From positions 1,594,001-1,658,000 of the forward strand of contig NZ_KV917371.1 in NCBI RefSeq assembly GCF_002019635.1: DNA of 64,000 nucleotides. Direction: 5' to 3'. Below are positions 56,503 through 64,000 of the stretch, in pieces. Every line of letters starts with the position of its first letter. Position 1 is the first letter of the stretch. A program made the translations under genes and the position numbers. Origin of the DNA: Metabacillus halosaccharovorans (lineage in GTDB: Bacteria; Bacillota; Bacilli; Bacillales; Bacillaceae). The notes beneath the pieces were generated by a model, which ran no database searches, was not told where the DNA came from, and worked only from the letters and a program-made list of their open reading frames with translations.

Positions 56503-57612
56503 ATGATGACCAGCAATAAACTGCCACAAATCTTCATACACTCCGGCACTCTTCAATGTTTTTAAAACAACCAGTACAATTGGTCCCACTATTAATCCTA
56601 AAAAACCTATCAATTTATAACCAACAAATAAAGCAACAAGTGTAGCTAGAGGATCTAAACCAATACTTGAAGAAAGAATTTTCGGTTCCATGATTTGTCT
56701 TTGGACTAAGACTATCATATAAAGTATTCCCAGCCCTATAGCAAGAGGTACTCCATCACTAAAAGAAAGATAAACAATCCACGGTACAAACACTAAACCT
56801 GTACCTAAATAAGGAAGAATATCAACTAGTCCAATTAAAAGCGCAATTGTGATGGCATAGTCAACTCGTAAGACTAATAATCCAATTAAGACAATGGCTG
56901 TAGTAATGGAAATCAAGGTTGCCTGAGCCCGAATAAAGCCAATAAGTGCTTTCTTTAATTCCACAAAAATAGTTCTCCCGCTTGACTTTGCTTTCTGTGG
57001 GATAAAAACAGCCACTGCAGATTTAAACTTATACCAATCTTTGCTAATAAAAAATGTGGCTAATAGCGAAAAGATAATGACTGTAGCGGTGTTAGGAAGC
57101 CAGCTAATGATAACAGGTATAATTTCTAAAAAGCTTTTAATGAAGTTTCCTACACTTGATGCAACTTGCTCGCCAATATTCTGGATATTTGCAATAATAG
57201 ATTGTTGTTGATTTGTTTCAAGTGTATTAAAGAAATATGTTAATTGATTATAGACAGGCATAATTTTAGTCACGAAAAACGTTTCAATGTAAAGAGCTAG
57301 TAAATCTAAGTGACCTGGAATAACTTTTGCTAAATAAGTCGTACCGGCAACAATTTCAGCAACTAAAAGAATAAGAACACCTGCTATCAAGCAAATTAAG
57401 AGCAAGATAGAAAGAATCACAGCAAAACCTCTAGGTATTCTGAAAAGTCGTTCTATTCCATTTACAATAGGGTTAATCAGCATGCTGATTAAAATTGCAA
57501 TAATAAAAGGATAAGTGAGTGTTGCCAGATAATAACTAATGGATATGCTCAAAAAAATGATGGCCAAAATAAACAAAGCCCTTAATACACTATTTACGTA
57601 TTGCAAATTCAC
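56494..57612 (-). CDS. ytvI: Sporulation integral membrane protein YtvI
   Basis: 372-residue AI-2E/PerM-family polytopic membrane protein with about eight hydrophobic segments, and the family motif [18 protein letters not shown]. YtvI is made in sporulating cells; its molecular role is unclear. GTG start at 57612 after GGGGGG, overlapping the stop of the truncated trmK. In B. subtilis ytvI neighbours fxsA and then ytwI-citZ; here it is followed upstream by trmK instead, so its original upstream partner and perhaps its promoter region have been replaced. Confidence 0.93.
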   Translation of the reverse strand: MNLQYVNSVLRALFILAIIFLSISISYYLATLTYPFIIAILISMLINPIVNGIERLFRIPRGFAVILSILLLICLIAGVLILLVAEIVAGTTYLAKVIPGHLDLLALYIETFFVTKIMPVYNQLTYFFNTLETNQQQSIIANIQNIGEQVASSVGNFIKSFLEIIPVIISWLPNTATVIIFSLLATFFISKDWYKFKSAVAVFIPQKAKSSGRTIFVELKKALIGFIRAQATLISITTAIVLIGLLVLRVDYAITIALLIGLVDILPYLGTGLVFVPWIVYLSFSDGVPLAIGLGILYMIVLVQRQIMEPKILSSSIGLDPLATLVALFVGYKLIGFLGLIVGPIVLVVLKTLKSAGVYEDLWQFIAGHHKK

Positions 57613-58076
57613 TCTTGCAATCCCCCCATACGATAAGCTCTATGTTCCGCTATTAATTCCCAGCCGTTTTCTACTAACCATTGGCGAATCGAAATTGCAT
57701 GTATATTAGGCTGTAAAATTAAACGAGTGACCTTTGATAGCTTCCCAGATCCTTCTTCTAAAATTTTACTAATGAGAGTTCCACCCATCCCAGCGATTGT
57801 TATACAATCAACTTCGTCTTCCTTTCGAAGAACAGATAATCCGTCTCCTTTTCGAACAGATATTACATCAGAAAGTCCACATTTTCTCACTTGGCTGTCA
57901 GCTGACTCGTATGGGCCATCTGTAATCTCGCCGGCAATTGCCCCACTGGCTTTTCCTTGTAAGACAGAATAGCAGGGTAAGTAAGCATGGTCTGAACCTA
58001 TATCTGCAAATACTGCTCCTTCAGGAATATAGTTAGCAACTGTTTCAAGTCTTTTGGATAATTTCAATTCATTCAT
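57609..58076 (-). pseudogene. trmK: TrmK tRNA m1A22 methyltransferase, C-terminus missing
   Basis: Only 155 residues against about 235 in B. subtilis. The N-terminal SAM-binding Rossmann domain is intact (LKLSKRL start, [40 protein letters not shown]). The alignment with TrmK stops after ENGWELIAE; eleven unrelated residues ([11 protein letters not shown]) and a stop follow, encoded by the ytvI leader and its ribosome binding site. The C-terminal helical tRNA-binding part is lost. The usual downstream gene yqfO is absent. Start taken at ATG 58076. The truncation may abolish function or leave a catalytic fragment; I infer loss of function. Confidence 0.85.
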
Positions 58077-58133
58077 CATTTCACCACAATTCATTTATTT
58101 ACACTTAAGAGTGAAGTAACCTATTCATCAAGT

Positions 58134-58168
58134 ATAAAAAAAGTCCTTCACAGATGCAAAGGACTTCT
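58134..58168 (-). terminator. Terminator after cccA
   Basis: Minus strand AAGTCCTT...AAGGACTTTTTTT. Confidence 0.8.
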
Positions 58169-58174
58169 TTATAA

Positions 58175-58537
58175 TTATTTAATTTGTGATACCCATTCTG
58201 CCATTTCGTCAAGCTTTTCGTCTGGCACAAGACCAGCTGGCATGATTCCTTTACCTTGCTGAATTGTTGTCTTAATTTCATCTACGCCAATTTTATCACC
58301 AACACCTACAAGAGCAGGACCTGCACCACCTTCATAGTTTTCACCATGACAGGAAATACAGTTTTGCTGGTAAATCTCTTCCGGGGTAGCGTTTGCAACA
58401 TCTTCAGTGCTTGGCTCTTCTTCTCCGCCGCTAGCTAGTTCTTCATGATCGCCGATACCTTTAAATGATAAAAGGAACATAAGGCCGATTCCTAGAACAG
58501 CGATTAATAAAAATGGAATAAGTGGATTGCGATTCAT
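58175..58537 (-). CDS. cccA: Cytochrome c550 (membrane-anchored)
   Basis: 120-residue c-type cytochrome of the electron transport chain, the B. subtilis size. N-terminal membrane anchor (about residues 5-25), an acidic linker, and a haem domain with C60-x-x-C63-H64 and distal ligand Met99 in GIMPAG. The ATG at 58537 follows GGGAGG. Between a membrane-protein gene and trmK; in B. subtilis it lies directly after sigA. Confidence 0.94.
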   Translation of the reverse strand: MNRNPLIPFLLIAVLGIGLMFLLSFKGIGDHEELASGGEEEPSTEDVANATPEEIYQQNCISCHGENYEGGAGPALVGVGDKIGVDEIKTTIQQGKGIMPAGLVPDEKLDEMAEWVSQIK

Positions 58538-58610
58538 CATGTAACCTCCCTTATGTAAATAGTAAACCTTTCCATTAATAGGCTCCATATCTAACCTACT
58601 AATGTATAGT

Positions 58611-58652
58611 AGAATTATCGTAATCATTCGAGCAGCTCCACTCGATAATTCT
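58611..58652. repeat. Inverted repeat upstream of cccA
   Basis: AGAATTATCG and CGATAATTCT, perfect 10-base arms, 22 bases apart, about 75-115 bases upstream of the cccA start. Otherwise the 321-base gap upstream of cccA shows no gene and no clear promoter. Possible operator or mRNA hairpin. Confidence 0.4.
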
Positions 58653-58858
58653 AATTTTTATTTATGTTTTACTCAGCTGCCCGTTACTGCTGGATAATCA
58701 ACATAAGTACAAATGTTTTTAAACAACCTCTATTTTACTGTAATTTTCCACTAAGGAAAAGACCTATCTTTTAACATCTCCATGTTTTTCACACTTTAGA
58801 CAAAAAACAGACAAGAGTTTCGGTTAATGCCAATAACCTGTTGACATTTTCCTATAGA

Positions 58859-59395
58859 CTATAAGAAGAGTGTCACCCCAAATATTAGACTTGCTATTAT
58901 TCCACTAATTAGTAAATAGTAAATCCGTAAGAAGCCCCCTATTGTGATCCAAAGCAAGCAGTTTGTTACAACCGTCGTTGCAATCCAAAAAGAATTTCCC
59001 TCTGTTACAAATTCAACAAATGAAAGAGACGTGATTAACAGCTGAATAAATGTTATAACTAAAGGCATTTGAAACTTACCTTTTCTAACCAGAAGGAAAG
59101 CGGTAACAAGAATTGAAGCTAAAAGTAAAAAACCTGATGTAACTGTTTGCAAAACAAAAGACAATTCAGTAAAATAGGTGACAAGAGCACTGATTAGAAG
59201 TAACACAAAAACTGCACTAGTCCAAATTATATTCGTACCTGTTTTACTATTAGCAGAGGATGCAGTTGTTTCTTCAAAATGATTTCCTTCAGTATAAAGT
59301 GCTAGTAAAAAATCACAGTATGTATCTGGAAGTAGTTTATTTTCTTTCCAGTAATAAATTTCTTTAATGATTATTTCCTTTTTTTCTTTATCCAT
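58859..59395 (-). CDS. Membrane protein of unknown function (178 aa)
   Basis: Starts at ATG 59395 (AAGGATG five bases before it); a longer frame to 59446 lacks a ribosome binding site. An N-terminal soluble region of about 60 residues (MDKEKKEIIIKEIYYWKENK on) resembling the start of DUF2157-type proteins is followed by four to five hydrophobic segments. Inserted between sigA and cccA, which are adjacent in B. subtilis. Function unknown. Confidence 0.75.
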   Translation of the reverse strand: MDKEKKEIIIKEIYYWKENKLLPDTYCDFLLALYTEGNHFEETTASSANSKTGTNIIWTSAVFVLLLISALVTYFTELSFVLQTVTSGFLLLASILVTAFLLVRKGKFQMPLVITFIQLLITSLSFVEFVTEGNSFWIATTVVTNCLLWITIGGFLRIYYLLISGIIASLIFGVTLFL

Positions 59396-59489
59396 AAATG
59401 CATCCTTAAATAATCTTTCTAAATTGTACAAAAGTAAAAAAAGCATAAATATACTATGCTATGATTCCCTTTTCTAAACTGTTTTTTAT

Positions 59490-59516
59490 GAAGAAAAGAC
59501 GGACATTCGTCCGCCC
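59490..59516 (-). terminator. Terminator after sigA
   Basis: Minus strand GGCGGAC-gaat-GTCCGTC followed by TTTTCTTC. Confidence 0.65.
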
Positions 59517-59522
59517 TATATC

Positions 59523-60641
59523 CTACTCTAAGAAATCTTTAAGACGTTTACTACGGCTAGGATGACGCAATTTACGGAGTGCTTTTGCTTCAATTTGTCG
59601 AATTCGTTCACGCGTAACTCCAAACACCTTACCTACTTCTTCAAGTGTTCTTGTTCGTCCATCATCAAGGCCAAACCGTAAACGTAATACGTTTTCTTCA
59701 CGATCAGTTAATGTATCAAGTACATCCTCAAGCTGTTCTTTTAGTAGCTCATACGCAGCATGTTCAGAAGGAGACGTTGCATCCTGATCTTCAATGAAAT
59801 CACCCAAATGAGAGTCATCTTCCTCACCAATAGGTGTTTCCAAAGAAACGGGCTCTTGTGCAATTTTAAGAATTTCTCTCACCTTATCAGGTGTGAGCTC
59901 CATGTCTTCTCCAATTTCCTCAGGAGTAGGTTCTCTTCCTAGGTCCTGTAGTAACTGGCGCTGAACTCTAATCAATTTATTAATGGTTTCAACCATATGA
60001 ACAGGAATACGTATTGTTCGAGCTTGGTCAGCAATAGCACGTGTAATTGCTTGACGAATCCACCACGTAGCATACGTACTAAATTTATAGCCCTTTTCAT
60101 AATCAAATTTCTCAACAGCTTTCATTAGTCCCATATTACCTTCCTGAATTAAATCAAGGAACAGCATTCCGCGACCAACATAGCGTTTAGCAATACTAAC
60201 CACCAGTCGAAGATTGGCTTCTGCAAGTCGGCGTTTAGCTTCTTCATCGCCTTCTTCTATACGTTGAGCTAATTTAATTTCTTCATTAGCTGATAAAAGA
60301 TCAACACGACCAATTTCTTTTAAGTACATTCTAACAGGGTCATTAATTTTAACTCCTGGAGGTACACTCAGATCATTCAAATCAAATTCTTCTTCTTTTG
60401 CAAGATCTTGAATATTAGGATCCGCTTCGGCTGCCTCACCAGCTTCACCAATTAATTCTACACCTTGTTCACCAAGAAATTCATAATACTCATCCATTTG
60501 GTCTGATTCAATTTCAAAGTTTGACATACGTTCAGCTATTTCTTCATATGTCAAGACTCCTCGTTTTTTCCCAATTTCTGTTAACTGCTCCTTCACCTGT
60601 TCAAAGGTTACTTCAGTTTCGTGGGTTTGTTTATCAGCCAT
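59523..60641 (-). CDS. sigA: RNA polymerase primary sigma factor SigA
   Basis: Principal vegetative sigma factor. 372 residues from ATG 60641, preceded by AAGGAGGGGATC (the frame is open to 60737). Shows region 1.1-like start, region 1.2 ([13 protein letters not shown]), region 2 ([33 protein letters not shown]), region 3 and region 4.2 ([18 protein letters not shown]-like end). Follows dnaG by about 135 bases in the conserved macromolecular-synthesis order yqxD-dnaG-sigA. Confidence 0.97.
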   Translation of the reverse strand: MADKQTHETEVTFEQVKEQLTEIGKKRGVLTYEEIAERMSNFEIESDQMDEYYEFLGEQGVELIGEAGEAAEADPNIQDLAKEEEFDLNDLSVPPGVKINDPVRMYLKEIGRVDLLSANEEIKLAQRIEEGDEEAKRRLAEANLRLVVSIAKRYVGRGMLFLDLIQEGNMGLMKAVEKFDYEKGYKFSTYATWWIRQAITRAIADQARTIRIPVHMVETINKLIRVQRQLLQDLGREPTPEEIGEDMELTPDKVREILKIAQEPVSLETPIGEEDDSHLGDFIEDQDATSPSEHAAYELLKEQLEDVLDTLTDREENVLRLRFGLDDGRTRTLEEVGKVFGVTRERIRQIEAKALRKLRHPSRSKRLKDFLE

Positions 60642-60777
60642 AGGATCCCCTCCTTCCAAACTTACCATTGTAAGATAAGCTATCGGATTACTGTCTAGCA
60701 AGTACGTTACATATTTTGATGTGCCCTTTTTACACAATCTTATGCTACAAAATAATCGTCTATTATTAGCTTACTTA

Positions 60778-62604
60778 TCATGATTTTAGAGCTTGTTTTA
60801 GTTGAATAATTTCCATTGCAATTTGGGCTGCTTCTTTGTATTGCTTATTTCTTTCAGCCTCAATTTTTTCTACTTCTTTTTCTTTTATCATTAACATTTT
60901 TTGATGATTCAACACCTGTTTTATATAATCTGAAAGTTCTTGTTCACTCACCTCAGAATTCAGGGTAATCATTGCAATGTTGGATACAATATGTTGTAAT
61001 TCAGGACTCGGCAACTTCGATAAAAATGAACTAACATTTTCTTCATTTCCTTCTTCATAAAAAGCGTATAAATAAGTAACAATTGCTTTATGTTCTTCGA
61101 TATTAAATTGAAGTCCAAGTCGTTCCAAAACTTTTTCTGCCATATCTTTGCTTCTTAACATGTGACCGATTAACATTCTCTCAGCGGTATGAAATGCGGG
61201 TAATAACCGCTTGGATTGGATCGGCTTTCTTTTTGGCTGTTCCTGGGTAGTGATTTTTTGCTGCTGCGGAGTTCTTTGCCTGTTCTTCTGTTGTTCTTTC
61301 TGCAAAATCTGCTGCTTTAAAACCTCCATCGATAGGTCAAATTCCGATGATAATTGTTTTAAATAGATCTCCTTTTCAACTGCATTGTCCAATTGTGCTA
61401 GTTCACTAATGACATTTTCAATATACTGAAGCCTTTCTCCTTCATTTTGAAGGTTTTTGCCTCTCCTGTAATAGGACATTTTAAATGTCATGACCGGAAC
61501 ACTGGCCCCTATTACATCAAGCTTGAATTTTTCAGATCCAAACTTATTAATGTAGTCATCAGGGTCTAATCCATCAGGAATCATCGCAACCTTTAGCTTA
61601 CAACCGGCCTCTTTAAGGATCTTTGCAGCTCTATTTGTAGCCTCAATTCCGGCTGAGTCAGAATCATAACAAATAATCACCTCTGAAACATTTCTTCGAA
61701 TGATCTTTGCCTGTTCCTCGGTAATAGAAGTTCCCATTGTAGCAATTGCTTGCTCAACGCCTGCCCTTGTTGAAGAAATAACATCAGCAAATCCTTCAAA
61801 CAATACAACCTGCTGATTTTTTCGAATATGTACTCTAGCACGATGAAAATTATAGAGTAATTTACTTTTATTAAATATTTTTGTTTCAGGACTATTAAGA
61901 TATTTAGGCTTCTCGTCTCCAAGTACACGTCCCGAAAATGCAATCGTATTCCCATGGTGGTCCATGATCGGAAACATAATTCGATTCCTGAACCGATCAA
62001 AAAATTCTTCGTTTGAGTTGTTTTTTTTAACTAATAATCCTGCTTCCTCCATTAAGGATAAGGTAAATCCCCGCTTTTCTAAAAACTTTTTCACAAAGTC
62101 CCAAGAATCTAAGGAGTATCCAATCTCAAACGTATCAATGATGTCTTTAGTAAATCCCCTGCTTAAAAGGTAGTCTAATGCGTGCTGACCTTCCTTTGTG
62201 TTTACAAGTAAATGATGGTAGAATTTTTTTAACAGCTCATGAGCTTCGATCATTTTCTCTGAGTCTTTTGAAATTGTGGGTCCTGGCCCCTGCTCAAGTG
62301 AAGGTATGCTTGGTAATTCAATATTAGCTTTGTCAGCGAGATGTTGCGCTGCTTCAATAAATGAATATCCTTCGTGCTGAATAAGAAATGAAAAAACATT
62401 TCCACCAGCACCACAGCCAAAGCAATGAAAAATCTGTTTGTCTGCTGAAACTGAGAACGAAGGGGATTTCTCGCCATGAAACGGACAAAGTCCAAAGTAG
62501 TTGCGTCCTTGTTTCTTCAATTGAACATATTCACTTATTACATCAACAATGTCAGAAGTTCTTTGTATTTTTTCGATTAATTCCTCGGGAATTCGATTTC
62601 CCAT
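60778..62604 (-). CDS. dnaG: DNA primase
   Basis: Synthesises RNA primers for replication. 608 residues: zinc domain Cys40, His43, Cys61, Cys64 (PFHGEKSPSFS), TOPRIM core (VVLFEGFADVISSTRAGVEQA with the catalytic Glu and IICYDSDSAG), and a C-terminal DnaB-binding helical domain. Start at 62604 on ATG just downstream of yqxD. Standard Bacillus architecture. Confidence 0.97.
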   Translation of the reverse strand: MGNRIPEELIEKIQRTSDIVDVISEYVQLKKQGRNYFGLCPFHGEKSPSFSVSADKQIFHCFGCGAGGNVFSFLIQHEGYSFIEAAQHLADKANIELPSIPSLEQGPGPTISKDSEKMIEAHELLKKFYHHLLVNTKEGQHALDYLLSRGFTKDIIDTFEIGYSLDSWDFVKKFLEKRGFTLSLMEEAGLLVKKNNSNEEFFDRFRNRIMFPIMDHHGNTIAFSGRVLGDEKPKYLNSPETKIFNKSKLLYNFHRARVHIRKNQQVVLFEGFADVISSTRAGVEQAIATMGTSITEEQAKIIRRNVSEVIICYDSDSAGIEATNRAAKILKEAGCKLKVAMIPDGLDPDDYINKFGSEKFKLDVIGASVPVMTFKMSYYRRGKNLQNEGERLQYIENVISELAQLDNAVEKEIYLKQLSSEFDLSMEVLKQQILQKEQQKNRQRTPQQQKITTQEQPKRKPIQSKRLLPAFHTAERMLIGHMLRSKDMAEKVLERLGLQFNIEEHKAIVTYLYAFYEEGNEENVSSFLSKLPSPELQHIVSNIAMITLNSEVSEQELSDYIKQVLNHQKMLMIKEKEVEKIEAERNKQYKEAAQIAMEIIQLKQALKS

Positions 62605-62636
62605 GCTAACAACCCCGTATTACAGATATTCGATAT

Positions 62637-63089
62637 TTATTTAAGATCTCCTGCATGTTTCGACAAAATCTTTTCAAATGTTGTGATAAAATTCAAGGTA
62701 TCTTCATCTGTAAATTTTTTCGGACCTTTTGTAAATTTACCACTACGTCTTTCTATAGCAGATAAATAACGAAACTGAAGAGCTGTATCAATATTTTCTT
62801 CTGTATATTGCTTTCCCCTGGGTGTAATAAAACAAACGCCTTTTCGTATTAAAAGACCAGCTAATCCAATGTCTTGTGATATTACCATATCACTTCTGCT
62901 GACATGGTTAACTATGTATAGATCTGCTTCTTCTTTACCTGTATCAACAAATACCCATTGTCTCCCATAGGTCTTATCAGAAGTGTGGTTATAGGAAGCT
63001 ACAAAAACAACATCCATTTCGTATTTGTTGGCAATTAGCATGATCTCTTTTTTTACAGGACAAGCATCAGCATCGACAAAAATCTTCAT
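62637..63089 (-). CDS. yqxD: YqxD/YaiI-family (UPF0178) protein
   Basis: 150-residue PIN-domain-like protein beginning MKIFVDADACPVKKEI, conserved in many bacteria and usually beside dnaG; function unknown. Preceded by GGCGAAAAAACG, a weak site. Upstream promoter for the dnaG block is not clear. Confidence 0.92.
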   Translation of the reverse strand: MKIFVDADACPVKKEIMLIANKYEMDVVFVASYNHTSDKTYGRQWVFVDTGKEEADLYIVNHVSRSDMVISQDIGLAGLLIRKGVCFITPRGKQYTEENIDTALQFRYLSAIERRSGKFTKGPKKFTDEDTLNFITTFEKILSKHAGDLK

Positions 63090-63412
63090 CGTTTTTTCGC
63101 CATAATTCTCTATTCTACATCACTCCGCAATTTCCTTCTACCTAATACACTTTTGTACTGAATACTATTCGTGAGAAAGACCTTAAATTCCTTTTTGTCG
63201 AAAATTATTTTATTTATTCTCTTGACAGTTTACAAATAATAGTTTATTCCCATATGTCAAGTTCTAAACCTAAAAAAAGTATTTTTATCACAATTTTTTA
63301 TTATAATACAAGTGTTTCTAAATTTCTATCATTTTTTCAACAAAATAATCGACTCACCTAATTGAGAAAAGGATGACCTACAAATCCCCTTTGTTATGCC
63401 ATCCTTTTAAAC
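63090..63412 (-). promoter_or_regulatory. yqfL-yqxD intergenic region with a yqfL terminator
   Basis: 323 bases without a gene. At 63367-63408 there is an AAAAGGATG/CATCCTTTT hairpin in minus orientation, the likely yqfL terminator. A minus-strand TATAAT near 63300-63305 has only a weak -35; a plus-strand TTGACA at 63223-63228 has no matching gene. Promoter of yqxD-dnaG-sigA is probably here. Confidence 0.45.
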
Positions 63413-64000
63413 TCATCCATTTTGATTATTCATAAAGTTAGCGATTATATTAGCTGTTTCCTCAACTGCTTTGTTTGAGACATCAACCACTTTACAACCA
63501 ATTCTTTCCACTACCTTATCAAAATAGTTAAGTTCTTCTTTAATTCGATCTATGTTTGCATAAAAAGCTTCATCATTTAAGCCAAGAGATTTGAGCCGCT
63601 CTCTCCTAATATTATTTAACTTCTCCGGCATAATACGCAGCCCGATGCATTTTTGCGGTGAAACTTTGTACAATTCTTCTGGTGGCTCAACTTCTGGTAC
63701 AATCGGTACATTTGCTACCTTGAATCGTTTATGTGCTAAATATTGAGATAAAGGTGTTTTAGAAGTTCTTGATACACCTATTAATACGATATCTGCTTTT
63801 AAAATCCCTCTTGGGTCTCTTCCATCATCGTATTTTACAGCAAATTCAATAGCTTCAACCTTTTTAAAATAATCATCATCCAACTTTCTAACTCGTCCAG
63901 GCTCATACTTGGCCGTTATTCCATATGAAGTTTCCATTTTATCAATTAATGGTCCGATTATATCGTAATAAACTACTCCTTTTTTATTTGCCTCTTCAAT
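63413..64000 (-). CDS. yqfL: PpsR/YqfL, pyruvate phosphate dikinase regulatory protein (5' end outside window)
   Basis: Bifunctional serine/threonine kinase and pyrophosphorylase that controls PPDK or PEP synthase activity. 195 residues are seen to the stop; the frame continues past the window edge (family about 270 residues). The nucleotide-binding [15 protein letters not shown] and the following [15 protein letters not shown] are family hallmarks. Acts on the PEP/pyruvate node, which the pyruvate kinase gene pyk of this window serves in the opposite direction. Confidence 0.93.
   Translation of the reverse strand: MEEANKKGVVYYDIIGPLIDKMETSYGITAKYEPGRVRKLDDDYFKKVEAIEFAVKYDDGRDPRGILKADIVLIGVSRTSKTPLSQYLAHKRFKVANVPIVPEVEPPEELYKVSPQKCIGLRIMPEKLNNIRRERLKSLGLNDEAFYANIDRIKEELNYFDKVVERIGCKVVDVSNKAVEETANIIANFMNNQNG

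Noticed and set aside
57630-57637. CATACGAT, a SigE-like -10, near the ytvI start
   Set aside because: On the plus strand, so facing away from ytvI.

Overview
The window is a contiguous piece of a low-GC, endospore-forming Bacillaceae chromosome (Bacillus sensu lato; Metabacillus, Cytobacillus or a near relative is my guess from gene order, not a computed placement). Support comes from the Bacillus-type blocks aroA-ccpA-acuCBA/acsA, nifZ-thiI-sspA, ytxK-ackA, argGH, ytrHI/dnaE/ytsJ/accDA/pfkA/pyk and yqfL-yqxD-dnaG-sigA-cccA. It is also supported by sporulation genes (an alpha/beta SASP, ytfJ, ytrH, ytrI, ytvI, refZ), a T-box tyrS leader and AAGGAGG-type ribosome binding sites with many TTG and GTG starts. 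I see no prophage, insertion sequence, CRISPR array, tRNA or rRNA.

Layout. 1-10.6 kb: the 5' part of an FtsA-like gene, aroA (chorismate mutase-DAHP synthase), ccpA, the acuCBA operon divergent from acsA with a cre between them, and a class A PBP with an FN3 domain. 10.7-17.2 kb: T-box/tyrS, rpsD with a structured leader, the diguanylate cyclase dgcP, free-methionine sulfoxide reductase, refZ and hisJ. 17.5-26.7 kb: ezrA, nifZ-thiI, an SASP gene, the acyl-CoA synthetase ytcI, the amidohydrolase ytcJ and NAD kinase. 26.9-33.3 kb: sppA-yteJ, ytfI-ytfJ, tpx, ytxK and ackA. 33.4-45.2 kb: an EcsC-family gene, moaB, argGH, ytkK, ytkL, ytoI, ytpI, nrnA and the sporulation pair ytrH-ytrI. 45.3-56.4 kb: dnaE, malic enzyme ytsJ with a GntR regulator, accDA, pfkA, pyk and fxsA. 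56.5-64 kb, all on the minus strand: ytvI, a truncated trmK, cccA, a membrane protein, sigA, dnaG, yqxD and yqfL.

How the genes work together. Carbon overflow and acetate metabolism dominate: CcpA, the AcuA/AcuC acetylation switch on AcsA, AckA with a near-consensus cre, glycolysis (pfkA, pyk), malic enzyme (ytsJ) and fatty-acid initiation (accDA). The rest is housekeeping (translation, arginine synthesis, thio-tRNA/thiamine sulfur transfer, replication) and sporulation.

Most notable observations: (1) trmK loses its C-terminal third exactly where it meets ytvI, so the pyk-side and sigA-side chromosomal blocks are joined at an inversion-type breakpoint or an assembly chimera; (2) a perfect FadR/GntR-type operator lies just downstream of the ytsJ promoter, and ytsJ is followed by its own GntR gene; (3) a dispersed stem-loop repeat shows compensatory changes between two copies; (4) dyad elements sit at the tpx, ytoI and argG promoters; (5) the ribosome binding site of a 53-residue gene is buried in the argH terminator hairpin. 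Nothing in the window looks like a wholly new system.
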